Of a stretch of 64,000 bases of DNA, positions 44,377 through 56,280 are shown in pieces. The stretch covers positions 26,618,494 through 26,682,493 of the forward strand of contig OZ024729.1 in assembly GCA_964016875.1 (NCBI GenBank), in the 5' to 3' direction. Positions within the stretch are counted from its first letter, which is position 1. Each line of letters begins with the position of its first letter. The notes under the pieces were generated by a model. It did not search any database. It saw only the letters and a program-made list of their open reading frames with translations, and was not told where the DNA came from. The stretch is from Fallopia convolvulus (taxonomy: Eukaryota > Streptophyta > Magnoliopsida > Caryophyllales > Polygonaceae). A program made the translations under genes and the position numbers.

Positions 44377-45789
44377 ATGGCACCACCACCAGGTCCTTAT
44401 TCGGGAGTCAGCCAACTCGCATTGGTAATTTCGTCTTTTCTAATCCCGACTTCCACCTGATATATTTTTCACAGATAATTCACTTATTGATCAGCAACGT
44501 TTCCATGAATGAGTGTTTGGTTCCGTGAATCGCAGGTTGCTCGTGTTTCGGCTTTTACTTTTGGTGTTGTCTACGGAAACATGAAGCTCAAGTATCTCAA
44601 GGTTCTTGCTCCCATCCTTTATCTCGCTCTTAGGGTTTTGTTTTTGGGACAACTATTATCGATTTCTTGTCAATTGTATTGTGCGAGAAACTTGGAGTAC
44701 TGATCTTTGGATTTAGGGGTTTCCTTTTGACCAATTCGGCCCTTCGAACAAAAGACTTGATGTGGATCGTGTGCTCCATTCTCAGATCCTCATCAAGGGT
44801 GTTTAAGATACTTAATTTGTGTGTGTAAGAATTTGTACATTCCTGTTTGACTAGTGATCAGATTTAAGCTATATAGATGACTCGGCAAGCAAAATTATAA
44901 TTTGTGCAACTGACCATTTACTCTATCTGCTCACTAATTCAGCCAAGTGAATTCTCTTGTGTTTTCCCATTCTTCTAATATATGAATTGATTTGTGATGC
45001 TCCTTATTTGCCTAGAGATTTTAGTCATGTGTTTAACGGCTAGGCTGTTTTCTGTAATTTATGACTGTAAGATTGAGAAAAAAAATCAGCTTTCTCATGG
45101 CTACATTAGCTGTTTACTTGCTGCATTTAGTGAGATATTTTTATCGAGTTTTCTTTAAGCTTCATAATTGTAACATTGCAATGCTTGTGCTTGCCTCTTC
45201 CCTGTGAAAGGAAAGAGGGGGCGTTGGGAGGTCTTCTGCGATCCAGCAACATGAGCTTTGTCTATAACTTTATGGGCTTTTATTTTGTTGCATCATTCCT
45301 GTTGACTCTGTCAAGGATAGTATGCCAATCGCTTAAGGCTGTTAACTTATTGTATGGAACTATGTGTTTTAGCTCCTGGTTACCATAACTCCTATAGGAA
45401 TTACTAGTTCTGTTAGGACATGTATAGTCTTAAAACATAAATTATAGGCTAATAAGCCTAAGGCTAGGTTGTTCTGGAATGAGTTAGTTGGGGCTTTGAG
45501 GAAGAGAATGCTAAATTCACCTTACATGACCTAAGGGGATATGGAATAGTATAAATAAGGAAAGGACTGGCTGCACATTTTTAGATCATCCAGAATATCT
45601 TTGTTACGCATTAACCGTGTTTTTTGTAAATTGTGTTTCCTGATCTACACTATTAAATTACTACCTTGTCTGTTTTCACCCTTTCTTTTGGGTTGTGCAT
45701 ATATGCCCTTTCTTACCCTGTGCCTCTTTTATTTCTTTTAGATGAAAGCGAAATCTCAACAGAAGGCCGAAGCAAAATCTCACCATTGA
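44377..45789 (+). CDS. Mitochondrial ATP synthase subunit e, 53 aa, three exons
   Basis: Exons 44377-44424 (MAPPPGPYSGVSQLAL), 44536-44601 (VARVSAFTFGVVYGNMKLKY plus LK) and 45742-45789 (MKAKSQQKAEAKSHH, stop TGA). All are in phase 0 with GT-AG introns of 111 and 1140 bp. The product matches plant 'ATP synthase E chain' proteins in length and pattern: a short N-terminus, one membrane segment and a basic Lys/Ala tail. The membrane segment has G26-x3-G30, the GxxxG motif that in subunit e supports ATP synthase dimer formation in the inner membrane. The coding parts are too short to be found by ORF length. The assignment rests on remembered family pattern, without a search. Confidence 0.85.
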
Positions 45790-46281
45790 TGGAAGCATGG
45801 CTGGATTAATTTCTTTCATGTTTCAAAGGATGCATAAAGATGGATCTTGAGTTTTGGCAGTGTTGGAAAACCTTTGTTAGACCATCATACTCGAGTAGCT
45901 GTGAATGTTTTAGTTTTTCTTCTGCCTTTGAGTTCTGATGCTGATTGTTTATGCAAAAAACTGCAATTATGGGATGGTAACGTTTTCCCATTTGTTATTT
46001 TACTTGTGACCAATAAATCCCCTAGACTTGACCTCAAAAACTTAAATTTTTTTTTTAGCTTTTGCACTCAAAACGATTATGCGGTTTTATGCCTTTTGGC
46101 TGAGATCAAGTGTTGTGATTAATTGGCTTTGTTGATCGAGATAAAACGTCCGGAATGTGGGCAAAACACATGTGAATCACACACGCAGTGAAATCGAAGG
46201 TGGAGTCACAGCCTCAACAACTCGTGACACAGCCTTGGTTGAATATACTGGTGTAATAATATTCATCACAGCACCTCTTAT
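45790..46281. other. 3' region of the ATP synthase e gene
   Basis: Probable 3' UTR and spacer, T-rich (for example 46048-46060). Short open frames on both strands here overlap each other and are not supported. Confidence 0.45.
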
Positions 46282-46284
46282 TTA

Positions 46285-46546
46285 GGGCTCGTTTGTTTCT
46301 ATACTAGGAATCGGGATCGTTTGTTTCTATACGAGGAATTGGGTTGGAATTAGGAATCAGATTAGAATAGGAATCACCATGCTTTAGTTTTCAATTGGGT
46401 ATCCCATTCCCAAGTTAAAACAAAAATTGGTATGAGTTTAAATCATTCCTAACCCCATTCCCTATACCAGGAGTATAGAAACAAACGGAATTTGAGTCAT
46501 TCCTAACCCCATTCTCTATACCAGGAGTACAGGAACAAACGGGGCC
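46285..46546. mobile_element. PIF/Harbinger (Tourist-like) MITE, 262 bp, TTA target duplication
   Basis: Ends GGGCTCGTTTGTTTCTATAC and, reverse complemented, GGCCCCGTTTGTTCCTGTAC. TTA flanks both sides (46282-46284 and 46547-46549), the typical Harbinger duplication. Each end is partly duplicated: GTTTGTTTCTATAC occurs twice on the left, and a block of about 54 bp (ATTCCTAACCCCATT...GGAACAAAC) occurs twice on the right. Confidence 0.85.
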
Positions 46547-46549
46547 TTA

Positions 46550-47208
46550 AAGACCTATTGCCCTTGATTACAGTGGAGCTGATTCCTCAGGTCACTTACT
46601 GTGACATTAAACCAATTCCTTCACTACTTCAGATAACCTCGATATGGTAACAGGGTCGCTTTGCTCATTTATAAGACTACTTTTGATCAATTTCATGTAA
46701 TGGCTTTGCAGTCTGCAGCTTTTGTACAAATGAATTGATCTTGCACACACACAAAAAAAGATGAAAGAACATTATACAATTCGTCTAACAAGGTAATCGT
46801 TGGTCATATAATTAATATATAACTAAGGAAAGCCTGGTGTATTCCACGACCAGGTTGACATTGTACACGGAAAGCAAAAATTCGTTGACTCAGTCCTGAC
46901 TTGATACCTCTACAGAAGATTTGCTTTGCACTTGAGGATCCTCTATAGCAGATGCTGATGTCTTTCGTGCAAAACCCTACACCACAAATTTGCCTATTTA
47001 GTCCAATAGGAATGTGAAACATATACAAAAAGAAATATTGGCCCTCCAGACACAATTTAGGAATCTAGCACTCAACTACAGAAATCTCTTGGGAGTCCCA
47101 GTGATACAGCTAGAATGTTTTCAAGAATCCGAAAACTAACCCACGATAGCTTCCATGGCATATAAGAAAGAAAGTCTGGAACAGCATGTTGAGCAGATAG
47201 AGAAGCAA
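46550..47208. other. Spacer and 3' UTR of the RBFA gene
   Basis: Unique-looking sequence. The part next to 47208 is presumably the 3' UTR of the minus-strand RBFA gene. The minus-strand open frame at 46804-47055 has no recognisable domain. Confidence 0.45.
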
Positions 47209-49583
47209 CTAGTCCACGTAGATAATGTCTTCATCGCCGTCCTCTTCCCAGTCATCATTGTCATCTTCTGACAGCTGTTCAGATGTTTCCTTTTCCTTTC
47301 CTGGAATTTGATCACTCTTATTTTCATTTTCATTTTCATTCTTTATCTTATCCAATATTGCAATGACCTGAATGTTTCAAGATCAAAAGTTAGCTTCATC
47401 ACAGTTGCATTTATAAACGTCTATAATATTATAATTCATATTTCCCATGGTTGTCTGCAAATTGCATAATACAACAACAACAACAACAACAACAACAACG
47501 ACCCAGTGTAGCTCCCCTTACGAAGAATCTGGGGGTCAGGATTGGGGCACCCCTGGCTTAACGCAATGGGGAGCGACCAAAAGACCCAACAGACCACAGG
47601 CCAAAGGTAGGAAAACAAAGCCATCAAAAGAAAAGCCGAAAACAAAGCAAAAACAAAGCATAGAGACTTAAAGGTGAACAAATTTAGATAAAAAAAAAAG
47701 CAAGGCAACAAAAACCTAAGGGTCACACTTGCATGTCCCTATCTATAGACACTTAAAGGTGAACAAATTTAGTAAATAGAAGCTGTCAGTATGAGAAATT
47801 AACCAATATGACAAGGTCACTTTCTTACCCTGCTTCCACGCTCAAAGGATTCGTCTTCTATAAAGCGGATTTCAGGTGTCAACCTCAATTTCATACGCTT
47901 TCCCAACTGACCTCTCACATATTTGGCCTTTGCTTTAAGGCCGGAAAGGGCCACATCACGCCCCCTTTCATCACCAAAGATTGACACGTATACTTTAACG
48001 ACCTGCAGATGGAATCAGTCATCTGTGAGCATGTGCTCATTCTAGATAATAGCCTTACTTTTCTGCAAGCATTCAGTGTAAATGACTGACCAGCAAAATT
48101 GACAAAGTGCAGCAATAAATAAATGGCTTTGTTACTGGTTATCGGATCATCTCTTCATAGATGCAAAATTAAATAATCCGATGATACAATATTCACCATA
48201 CGTTAACAGGGTAGCCGCTCACCAAGACAGACAAAAATTGGCCTCATAATTTAGCAATAGAAGAGTGTAATCAAGAAAGAATCTGAGAAAAAGCAAGCAA
48301 TCCACATATAGCGTGATATGTTCACAGTTCACATAATTAATACCCTTTCCTTTGCTTGCCTCCCATAAGTTCATTCTTGATGTTCAAGAATAATTCAGTC
48401 AAAAGTAGTAAATGTCCACACAAAAAGAATCGATCCAGCACTAATAATACAAAAGAGACTAACATCTCTTCAATCTCACAGTGATCAAATAACATCTTCT
48501 CGAAAAACAGAAGGGAATTGTTCTACAGACTTCAATAAGCTAAAGGAATAACACTTTCTACTGGATACTTCATAATTTTCATCCTACAAATACATCTTAT
48601 ATAAGCCACATGAGCTGCATTTGCAACTAGAATCATCAACGTCAACCTATTTTATTCCCTATCCTCCCTTTCATTGTGGTGTGCTTTGTGTTCTCTTCTC
48701 CTTCACCCATTTGACGCCTGACATGACAACTGCCTTTATCCTTCTTTCTATTTTCTTGACTCTATACTAGTCAATTGGGCGATTATACAAGCTTTTACAT
48801 GTAATAGAGTGTTTGTTTTGGAATGCAATAGTGTTTTTCTTAGATGAAAGAAAGACAAGACCTAAAGGAGGAAAAATGGGAGGTGACACTCCCAACTCAA
48901 ATTATTGAATTTCTATGGAGTATTTGATTAGCTTTCTTCTTGACCTCTTTCCTGTCGACAAATGGCAAAAACTCCTAGGCAATCCAACGAATATGAAATG
49001 CCACTATGCGTGGTTCCAGCGTTCTCCCTCTCAACAAGGATGCAAAATAAAGCATTCATTTCAAGGAAGTTCAAAAGGTAAGGCAACCTAATCATCAAAA
49101 TCAAACATTATACCACCAAATTAATAGATTTCAGGAAGCAACCAGTTCAAAATTCTCGAATTAACATACATAAATCAAGAGCGAAGCCATATTCAAATCA
49201 ATTGAACCAAACCGAGAAACAAAAACAAACTAAATAGGAAGTTAAAGTAGCACCTGTAAGTCAGTCGAAACCTCAACATCGCTAATGGTGGTAAGAGAGG
49301 AGAGATAACGGTCAGCACCTAGGGCAGCCTCGGGCAGGACAGCGTACTGAAGGTTTTTGTCAGTGAGAAGCATATCAGAGAGCTCTCTCATAATCTGCTT
49401 CGCCACCATTTTCACTCTCCTCGGGGTCGCCATACACTTGACGGACCTCGAAACGGAAGTTTTGAGAGGATAAACTAGAAATTGTGAAGGACTGGATGAG
49501 GGAAAAGGCGTGAATTGATTGAAAGGGAGAGAGGGGGGAGGAGAAAGAATGGAAGGGAAACGGTGGAGGAGAAGATTCGCCAT
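47209..49583 (-). CDS. RBFA: Chloroplast ribosome-binding factor A
   Basis: Three minus-strand exons: 49583-49254, 48002-47829 and 47367-47209, all phase 0 with GT-AG introns, 220 aa. Residues 1-50 are Ser/Pro-rich and lack acids, as in chloroplast transit peptides; the second Met (51, MATPRRVK) would remove it, so the first ATG is chosen. The RbfA domain follows: KMVAKQIMRELSDMLLTD, SSLTTISDVEVSTDLQ, VVKVYVSIFGDERGRDVALS, KRMKLRLTPEIRFIEDESFE. The tail is very acidic (EDDNDDWEEDGDEDIIYVD). RbfA binds the 30S subunit and helps 16S rRNA 5'-end maturation; the plastid form should act in the stroma. It is intact. Mitochondrial targeting is a lesser alternative. Confidence 0.9.
47472..47500 (-). 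repeat. (TTG)n run, possible 3' end of a SINE in RBFA intron 2
   Basis: On the plus strand a CAA run of about nine units is followed by GACCCAGTGTAGCTCCCC and TCTGGGGGTCAGG. On the minus strand this reads as a body ending in CTGGGTCGTTGTTG..., the arrangement of plant TS-type SINEs with TTG tails. No Pol III A and B boxes were made out. A nearby 25-bp direct repeat (ACTTAAAGGTGAACAAATTT at about 47665 and 47750) does not frame it neatly. Confidence 0.35.
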
Positions 49584-49739
49584 AGTTGAGCAGCTTTTGC
49601 TAGGTATATGGCGTGAGGGGCTAGAGGGAGAAGAGTTTCTACTTCGAGAGTGCTTTTTCTTTCTGCAATTTTTTTTCTGAAAAAAAGCGGATAATTCAGC
49701 TTCTTCTTTTTTTCATTTTTCATTTTTTTAAATCTCATC

Positions 49740-50205
49740 CATGTGGAATAATTTTTTTTTAATCTCATCCATGTGGAATAATGTAGGGATGACCCACGAT
49801 CCGTGTGGGTCGGGTCACGTGTTGATTTTTTTTTTTTGCGGGTTGAGTCAGATTAAATCCACGTGGGTTGCGGTTTGACTCGCAACCAGTAATATTTTTA
49901 AAAAATATATTTTTTTATAATTTTATTAATGTATAAAAAAATTTAGTTAAAAAATCCATTGGGGTTGCGAGTAAAAAAAACATTTTTGACCCGATTGACT
50001 TAGTCAAACGACCCGACCCGCGACCCAATTGACTTAGCCAAACAACCCAACGCGACCCGACCTGATTGACTTAGCCAAAAAAATCATTTTTTGGGCAGGG
50101 TCGCAGGTCAAATTATTTTTTTAGCGGGTCATGGGTCGACCCGCAACCCGCATGTCGGATCACGGGTCAGGTCGACCCGACCCGTTGAGCATCCCTAGAA
50201 TAATG
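49740..50205. mobile_element. Non-autonomous hAT-type element, 414 bp, 8-bp target duplication
   Basis: The element itself is 49784-50197, with ends TAGGGATG and CATCCCTA. GAATAATG lies on both sides at 49776-49783 and 50198-50205, an 8-bp hAT-type duplication. The interior is full of GACCCGACCC/GGGTCGGGTC motifs around an AT-rich centre. Just left of it AATCTCATCCATGTGGAATA occurs twice in tandem (from 49731 and 49761). Confidence 0.85.
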
Positions 50206-50574
50206 CGTTTCAATTGATCTTTGAGAAAAAGAATAGAATTCATAAAAAAATTAGAAAATCTAGGTCGATCAGCCTGTATAACACAATTTACAAAATAACT
50301 AGTTTACGATTCATATGTATATAGGTAACGATTGTTTCTCGTCAGTTTATACCGAGTTTCCATCTCGGTCTCTCGATTTACTGAGCCTGTTCGGTACTCC
50401 GAAACCTTACCTTTTAAAAAAAAGTAACCATTGTATAATTTGAAATATTTTATATGATACATAAGAAGAAATTTAAACAAAACTATATAATGAATCTGAA
50501 CAACAAATTTTCCACAGACATTGGCGAGAAAGATAAAGTGAATAGTTTAAATTTACAAGGAAACACTAGCAAAG
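50206..50574. other. Spacer, no feature
   Basis: AT-rich, with no coding potential or repeat structure noticed. Confidence 0.45.
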
Positions 50575-50865
50575 AGAGTCGGTGCAACACCAAGATCGCT
50601 TGAGTTGCAACCTTTTAATTGACTATTTTTGTCGATCTCGAGCCTAGCTCGGACCACATAGTTTTCAATGAGAGTTAGTGTTACCCCAAGCCTCTCTTGA
50701 GTTGCAACCTTTTTAATTGACCGTTTGCGTCAATCTCGAGCCTCGCTCGGACCGGGCATTTTTCAAAGAGAGTTGTTGCAACCCCAAGCCTCGCTTGAGT
50801 TGCACCTTTTCTCTTGATTGTTTGCATTGATTCCGAGCCTTGCTCCGATCACGTATTTTTCTATG
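50575..50865. repeat. Three tandem copies of a ~97-bp unit
   Basis: Copies at 50575-50670, 50671-50768 and 50769-50865. Each begins AGAGT, has CTTGAGTTGCAACCTTTT and GATCTCGAGCCTAGCTCGGA (variants) and ends TTTTTC.A.G. Copies differ at many positions. CGAGCCTAGCTCGG gives each unit a small palindrome. Confidence 0.8.
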
Positions 50866-51952
50866 AGGAATTTGAACCCACATCCATATATATATATCAA
50901 TACATTGATCTACCATTTGAGTTAATATTCTTTGACAAATCACTTATTCAAAATTTAAATGAGAAATCCATAAGTGGACAACAATAAAAGAGAAACACCA
51001 ACTTACTTAAGTCGTCGATAAAAAAAAGAGGAAATGGCTAGAAATAGTACGATCTACTTTGAACTAAAAATATTACATTTTTAGAAATCATAAATTCATA
51101 TACAAATATAAACTGAAAACAATACCAAACCCATTTATGATGAAATTTTGATGACGTGCACACTGAAAATTATGACGTGGAATTTTTTTATTATAAATGA
51201 TCTTTTTCTTTTTACAATGGGAAAGATATGTTGAAATTAAAACACATCGTATTTTTGTGGTTGAGAAAGAATTCTCACCTCACATCATGCCCTTGACATT
51301 AAGTTTCGTCTTCATTTTGAAGGATACACGATCGCCAACAACAAGCGCGCTACTAATTTAAAAAAATCAACTTGTAGCCATCCCGGTTTTTAGTAAGTAG
51401 TTATGTATCTTTTAAGGAAGTGGGCCTTAGTTTGCACACAAGGTCCATTCCACCGCCTCCCTTGTTATACTAGGGTTGAGATGTCTCTTTATAAGGCTTG
51501 CTCGACTCCCTTTACTAGTTTACGCATAATTTTTGTCCAACTCTAAAGTTGAGGTCATTCCTTAACTTGGATCCATGTGTCCCCTTGTTCGATTACAAAA
51601 AGCTATCAAACACAAATCATTCAAGCCATCACGTTGGCTGAATCCCTACGAGTTCATAACGTTGAGACTCCTCGAGTTCATAACGTTGGATCTCTATTCA
51701 AGGCCGAGAGTCTCACCATCAGTCTAAACCTTCTGCCTCTCGAGTTCCTCCAAGACCAGTAACACGGTCTAGATCGCATCACCATAGTTTCTCCGTGGGC
51801 AGAACTCGCCTTTATATTAGTTTCAGATGAAAGGCCACTTGGCATGCTAAAAACTAAGGCTTCTCTAGTTTTGAGTTGCAAAGGAGCTTCTATGATCGTT
51901 ACATTGGCAATTGTGTCTTGGACGTTCCTCGCATGTCTTCAGTGAGATTCTC
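50866..51952. other. Spacer, no supported gene
   Basis: No domain is recognised. GAGTTCATAACGTTG occurs twice near 51650 and 51674. The short open frames at 51577-51881 on both strands are not supported. Confidence 0.4.
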
Positions 51953-54808
51953 TATAACACCCCCTACCTACCCTGGAGGTATTACCGCCAGTAACCCCGA
52001 TTAGAACTAAACCAAAGCTACCCAAGGCTTTAACCTGACAGAACTTACTAGAACAAGGTAAATGAAACCATTTAAAACCTAACAAAATTAAGTAAAACTT
52101 TACAGCGGAAAAGAGAATAAAAGGTCTTATACAAGCCTTAACTTAAAAAGAATTAGTAAATAAATAGAACAACCTTCTATTTAAACAAAATCTTCATCTA
52201 GTCTTCCTTAAGTTCTTATTTCTGAAACTCAGCTTCACTTTGAAGTAGTTCAACCATGATCTTCACTCAAGTATAGCCATTGGAAACCTTTCTTCAACTT
52301 CTGGAGCTTCAAACCTCTGAATCTGCCTCTTGAATCAACTTCCAAGAAGAACCTGATGTGTCGTAAACCAACGGTGGACACCAGCCGACCATATAAAAGA
52401 AAAGAAGATGGACGGGTTAGTCTAATGAAAGACTAAGCAAGCGGAGAATCTAACTTGGTTCTTATGGTTGTAACTAAACATATTGGCATCCAAATCCGAT
52501 TAGACTCGGATTATGATCCAACAGTTAGCAGTCTTATAGAGAAAAAGAAGGAGACTTGCATAATCAAGAGAGAGAACACCACCGCTTGTGGTTTCTTTAA
52601 GAAGCATAAACAATTGTTGGGAGCTCATATTAATCACATCACATTTTGAAAAGCCTCCATCGACTAATCATATTGACTTAACCAAAGTTTGATTAAGAAT
52701 CATTCATAATCGGGAGCAAGAATGACCTTCCGACTGGACGAACCATTCAGGTATATTAATGTGCCTAACGCACTTATCTTATATTACTTTTAAAAATTTT
52801 CACAAACAGGTTGGTGATTCATAATCGGCTCGAACTACTGCCGAAATATTTTGGTATTGTAGAGATCATCGGAGTATTTCATCCCTGGTCATCTACCCTG
52901 TACCAAGATCACAGGACTTAAGCTATCCTTGATCTTTCATTTGCATATGGTGAGGTAGAGATCAGAGAGGCCTATTACCCTGTCGTCTACACTGCACCGT
53001 GCCAATTGCACTTAGTTAGAGTGTGCATCACCCCTCTCACACGAAGAGCAGGGGAAAAGTCATGACCCACCATTAGGATTAGGCCCCTCCTAATGTAATC
53101 TTTTTAAAGAGAGGATATGGAACCACGTTCCCCTCCCTGAAACTACCTTAATCACAACAATGTCTCAGCGTGAGACAGCATACAAGGTCACCCATAACGG
53201 ACCTAAATCCAATTCTACCGCAAAACTGAATAAACAACATGGTCATTATTTCTAACAAATATAACAACCTATCATATTTTAATAAGCACACAAGTTGTTC
53301 CCAACACAAATATTAAATGGGATCCAATTCCTCATTTAATAACCATAATGCAAGAAAGAACCGTCCACTTGCCTTAGAAGGCGTGCTCAACGTCTTTAGC
53401 AATTCCAGCAGTAATCTTTATCACCCTTCTGCCAAATATAACAAAAGGATTTCTCAACAATGAGCTCACGGAAACACTTCGTAGTTGTATACTCAAATTC
53501 TACAACTTCCTAATCGATAAACGATTTAATTTCCGAATATCGATATATAATAAATCCTTAGTTATTATGCTTTAAGGAGCCATCTTGGCGGAATTATAAC
53601 TAATTATCCGCTACACTTTTGAAACAATTTTCTAAATAAAAATTGTTCATTAGCAACAGTTCTTAAAGGTGACCAAATCTCGGATCAAACGGATTAATAA
53701 CGAATCCCGAGTAATTATCCGAAGTCCTTTACCTGCCAATCGGTGTCAAAACTTGTATTCGCTATAACTGAAGATCCGGACGTCCGTTTCACGAGCGATT
53801 TGAACCCGTAAGACCGTATTAACGTCAAAATTATAAAAACCATAAATTTAATTAGCAAAGCGGAACCGAAACGCCCTTACGGTGGCTCCGGAACCAACCC
53901 GCTAATTAATTTCGATCGTATATACCTTCACTCTAGCCCATGGCTCGTTTAGCTCGATAGTGGCTCGATCCCCGAGCCCGAGGGTGGCTGGGCGTTGCCC
54001 GAGAGTATTCCTCGCGGTGGTTGGTGGTCGGAGTAGCTAGCGATCGCCGGCGGTAGCCCATAACGAGGCAGAGATATACCGGCGGTGGCGACGCCAAACC
54101 TTTCTACCCGAGCCCTGCGTTCCTCCTGGTTCTTTCCTTGGCTCTGGTTTTCAGCAACAGCAACGCTCAGTCATGGAAGAAGGGAGGAAGAAGATGATGA
54201 GGTGACTGGCTGGAGAAGGCGGGGACGAGGAGCAGCCGACGGTGAAGGTTTCGGTAGACCGAGTCCGTCGTTGTCATCATCCTCTTCCTCTGTTTTGTAT
54301 CTTTGACGAGGCAAATGAAGATATGCGTACATATCTTATAAAAAAAAATTCAGCTTTTCCTTCCCCATTAAGAAAGACAAGAGGCGGTTTACAAACAAAA
54401 ACCTGTCTCGGAACGGGACTCGGGTTAAAGCGGTAAAATTATGTACCTCGGGTGGAAAAACTCACTAAACGAAAAACGTCCCGTAAATTATGTAGACCAA
54501 TAGAATCAATTTTTCATGATTTTATCATGCTACCTTTAATTTTTAAGGCTTCCGTTTCGTATTTTAAATCCCTTACAATACATAATTAAAAAGACGGCTT
54601 ATCCAATAAAAATTCTTTTTCCATTGAAAAATCCTAGAATTCACACCGATCCATAAAATCATTTCTTTGTGATTTTAGGATATCACCAAGAATTTTCTAG
54701 GATTTAATCTCCAACAAAAATATTGGATTAAGCGTTAAAACGGACAAAGAGGTTAAAAGGATATCCGAGAAAAAATCAAAAATATCCTTAAAAACCGCAG
54801 TTATTACA
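51953..54808 (-). repeat. LTR of a minus-strand chromovirus-type (Tekay/Del-like) element
   Basis: On the minus strand the block GGTTTCGAGGACGAAACCAT and TTTTTAAGGGGGTACTAA (54846-54809) is the usual junction between Pol and 3' LTR in this lineage. The LTR then starts TGTAATAACTGCGG at 54808. The far end reads GGTAGGGGGTGTTATA near 51953. About 2.86 kb fits the long LTRs of Tekay/Del elements. A GC-rich patch at 53900-54330 lies inside it; an open frame there (54085-54306) is not considered a gene. The second LTR is not in view. Confidence 0.55.
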
Positions 54809-55079
54809 TTAGTACCCCCTTAAAAATGGTTTCGTCCTCGAAACCAAGGAGAACTAGGATCAAAGAAAAGATAGCACAAGCACACACACACACAACTACT
54901 ACAAACCTATGCAGAAGTTTGTAGTACCCCCTTAAAAAACATGATGTTACTTCTGCACCAGGCATAAAACAACCACTGTTTAGTTACCAAACTTCTTCTT
55001 TACAATGTTCATTAACTTTGGGAAAATGGCTCAGCATTTCCTGTCTAGTTTCTCAAGTCTTTTCTTCACCTCCATGGAT

Positions 55080-56280
55080 ATATTGAACGCATACTATCTT
55101 AGAAGAATCACAAGGATGACATTATAGATAGAATGCACTGAAGGTGGCAATGCCAACCGATAAACAAGCTTACCAGTTCTTTCCAGTATCTCAACAGATT
55201 CAACATAGCGAGCATTTACGTTGTCTCGTGTTCCCCAGCGGAATATGCCTTTCAAGGCGGATACTAGAACAAAAACGTTGTTCTTTACAATGAACTTAAC
55301 ATGCTCTCGCTTTAGCACAACATACAACTGTTGTTGCTTTTGAGCACTTAGCACCCTTGAACGTGTTAGTGCGATATCAGTTGTTGTTCTCATGGCCAAA
55401 TCTGGCCCATGAAGAGCCTTGTCAGTGTTGTCATTCCAACAAATTGACAACCAACACTTCCGGCCTTACAAAGCCTCAAAAAGAGTCATTTCTTTATCGT
55501 GTGATCACAATTCTTGTATGTGAATTCACTCGACTTAATCTAACATCCCAACTTGTGTGGAATCCATCATACATGTCCTCGGGAGTTTGAATTTGTTTCT
55601 TTGCATCGTTCATCAGTTTGATGAGGGAAACCAACGCTAACATTCAGTTCACTCCATAAAGCTTGTTGTCACTCCCTTCAAAACTTTGGCATGAACCATC
55701 CATCTCAATCAGAGCTAATAGTCTTTGGAGTTTTATGAAGATGAAATACTTCATACATGAACACCTCAGCTAACTTCTGTACTCTTTAAGTAACCTTAAA
55801 TGCATTAAAAAGAATACTCTAGATGAGTTTCTTAACAATCTTCATATGCATCCCTCTTTCATTAAGTCTTGAACGACTAATGACAAGAATCCATCGTAAC
55901 ATCTTCCCACTTTCATTCTGAAACAGGAAGAGACTATAACATTTCATCTGGTCTTCTATGCTCAATCAGAACTTCCAAACAAACTCAACATATCAAAACG
56001 AACTCGGTGACATTTCGCTTCATGTCAGGCCATCAAAAGTTTTATCTTAATCCTTATACATTTACTTGTTCCAGGATGAACTAATTAAGCAAATAACTAT
56101 GCCTCCTTTGAAATAAGCTTTCAAAGCTCATCAACACAGATACACATGAACAGTTTTGAAACCAAGCAATCCATAATCTTGAATAACAAATCCCGATGTC
56201 TTACCTTCTTGATCTTCTCCATTGATCTTAAACAATAATACTTTCCCATACTACTTTTCCTTGATCTGATCAACAGATTT
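55080..56280 (-). pseudogene. Chromovirus-type integrase, decayed, minus strand
   Basis: From high to low coordinates on the minus strand: traces of the zinc-binding region (MKRNVTEFVLIC, then EHRRPDEM near 56030-55945), the core (LAEVFMYEVFHLHKTPKTIS then SD near 55775-55705), and TLFEAL followed by WLSICWNDNTDK near 55480-55420. Last comes an open C-terminus (55450-55094) with ALKGIFRWGTR, VESVEILERTGKLVYRLALP and VHSIYNVI, matching the conserved end of Gypsy integrases. Many stops and frame changes show great age. It lies just upstream of the LTR at 54808, as expected for this strand. Confidence 0.75.

Noticed and set aside
47447..47671. Plus-strand frame with a poly-Thr run
   Set aside because: It is the (CAA)n microsatellite in an intron of the minus-strand RBFA gene.
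54085..54306. GC-rich open frame in the chromovirus LTR
   Set aside because: It lies within the LTR, has no domain, and ends in a Ser run from a CTC-type repeat.
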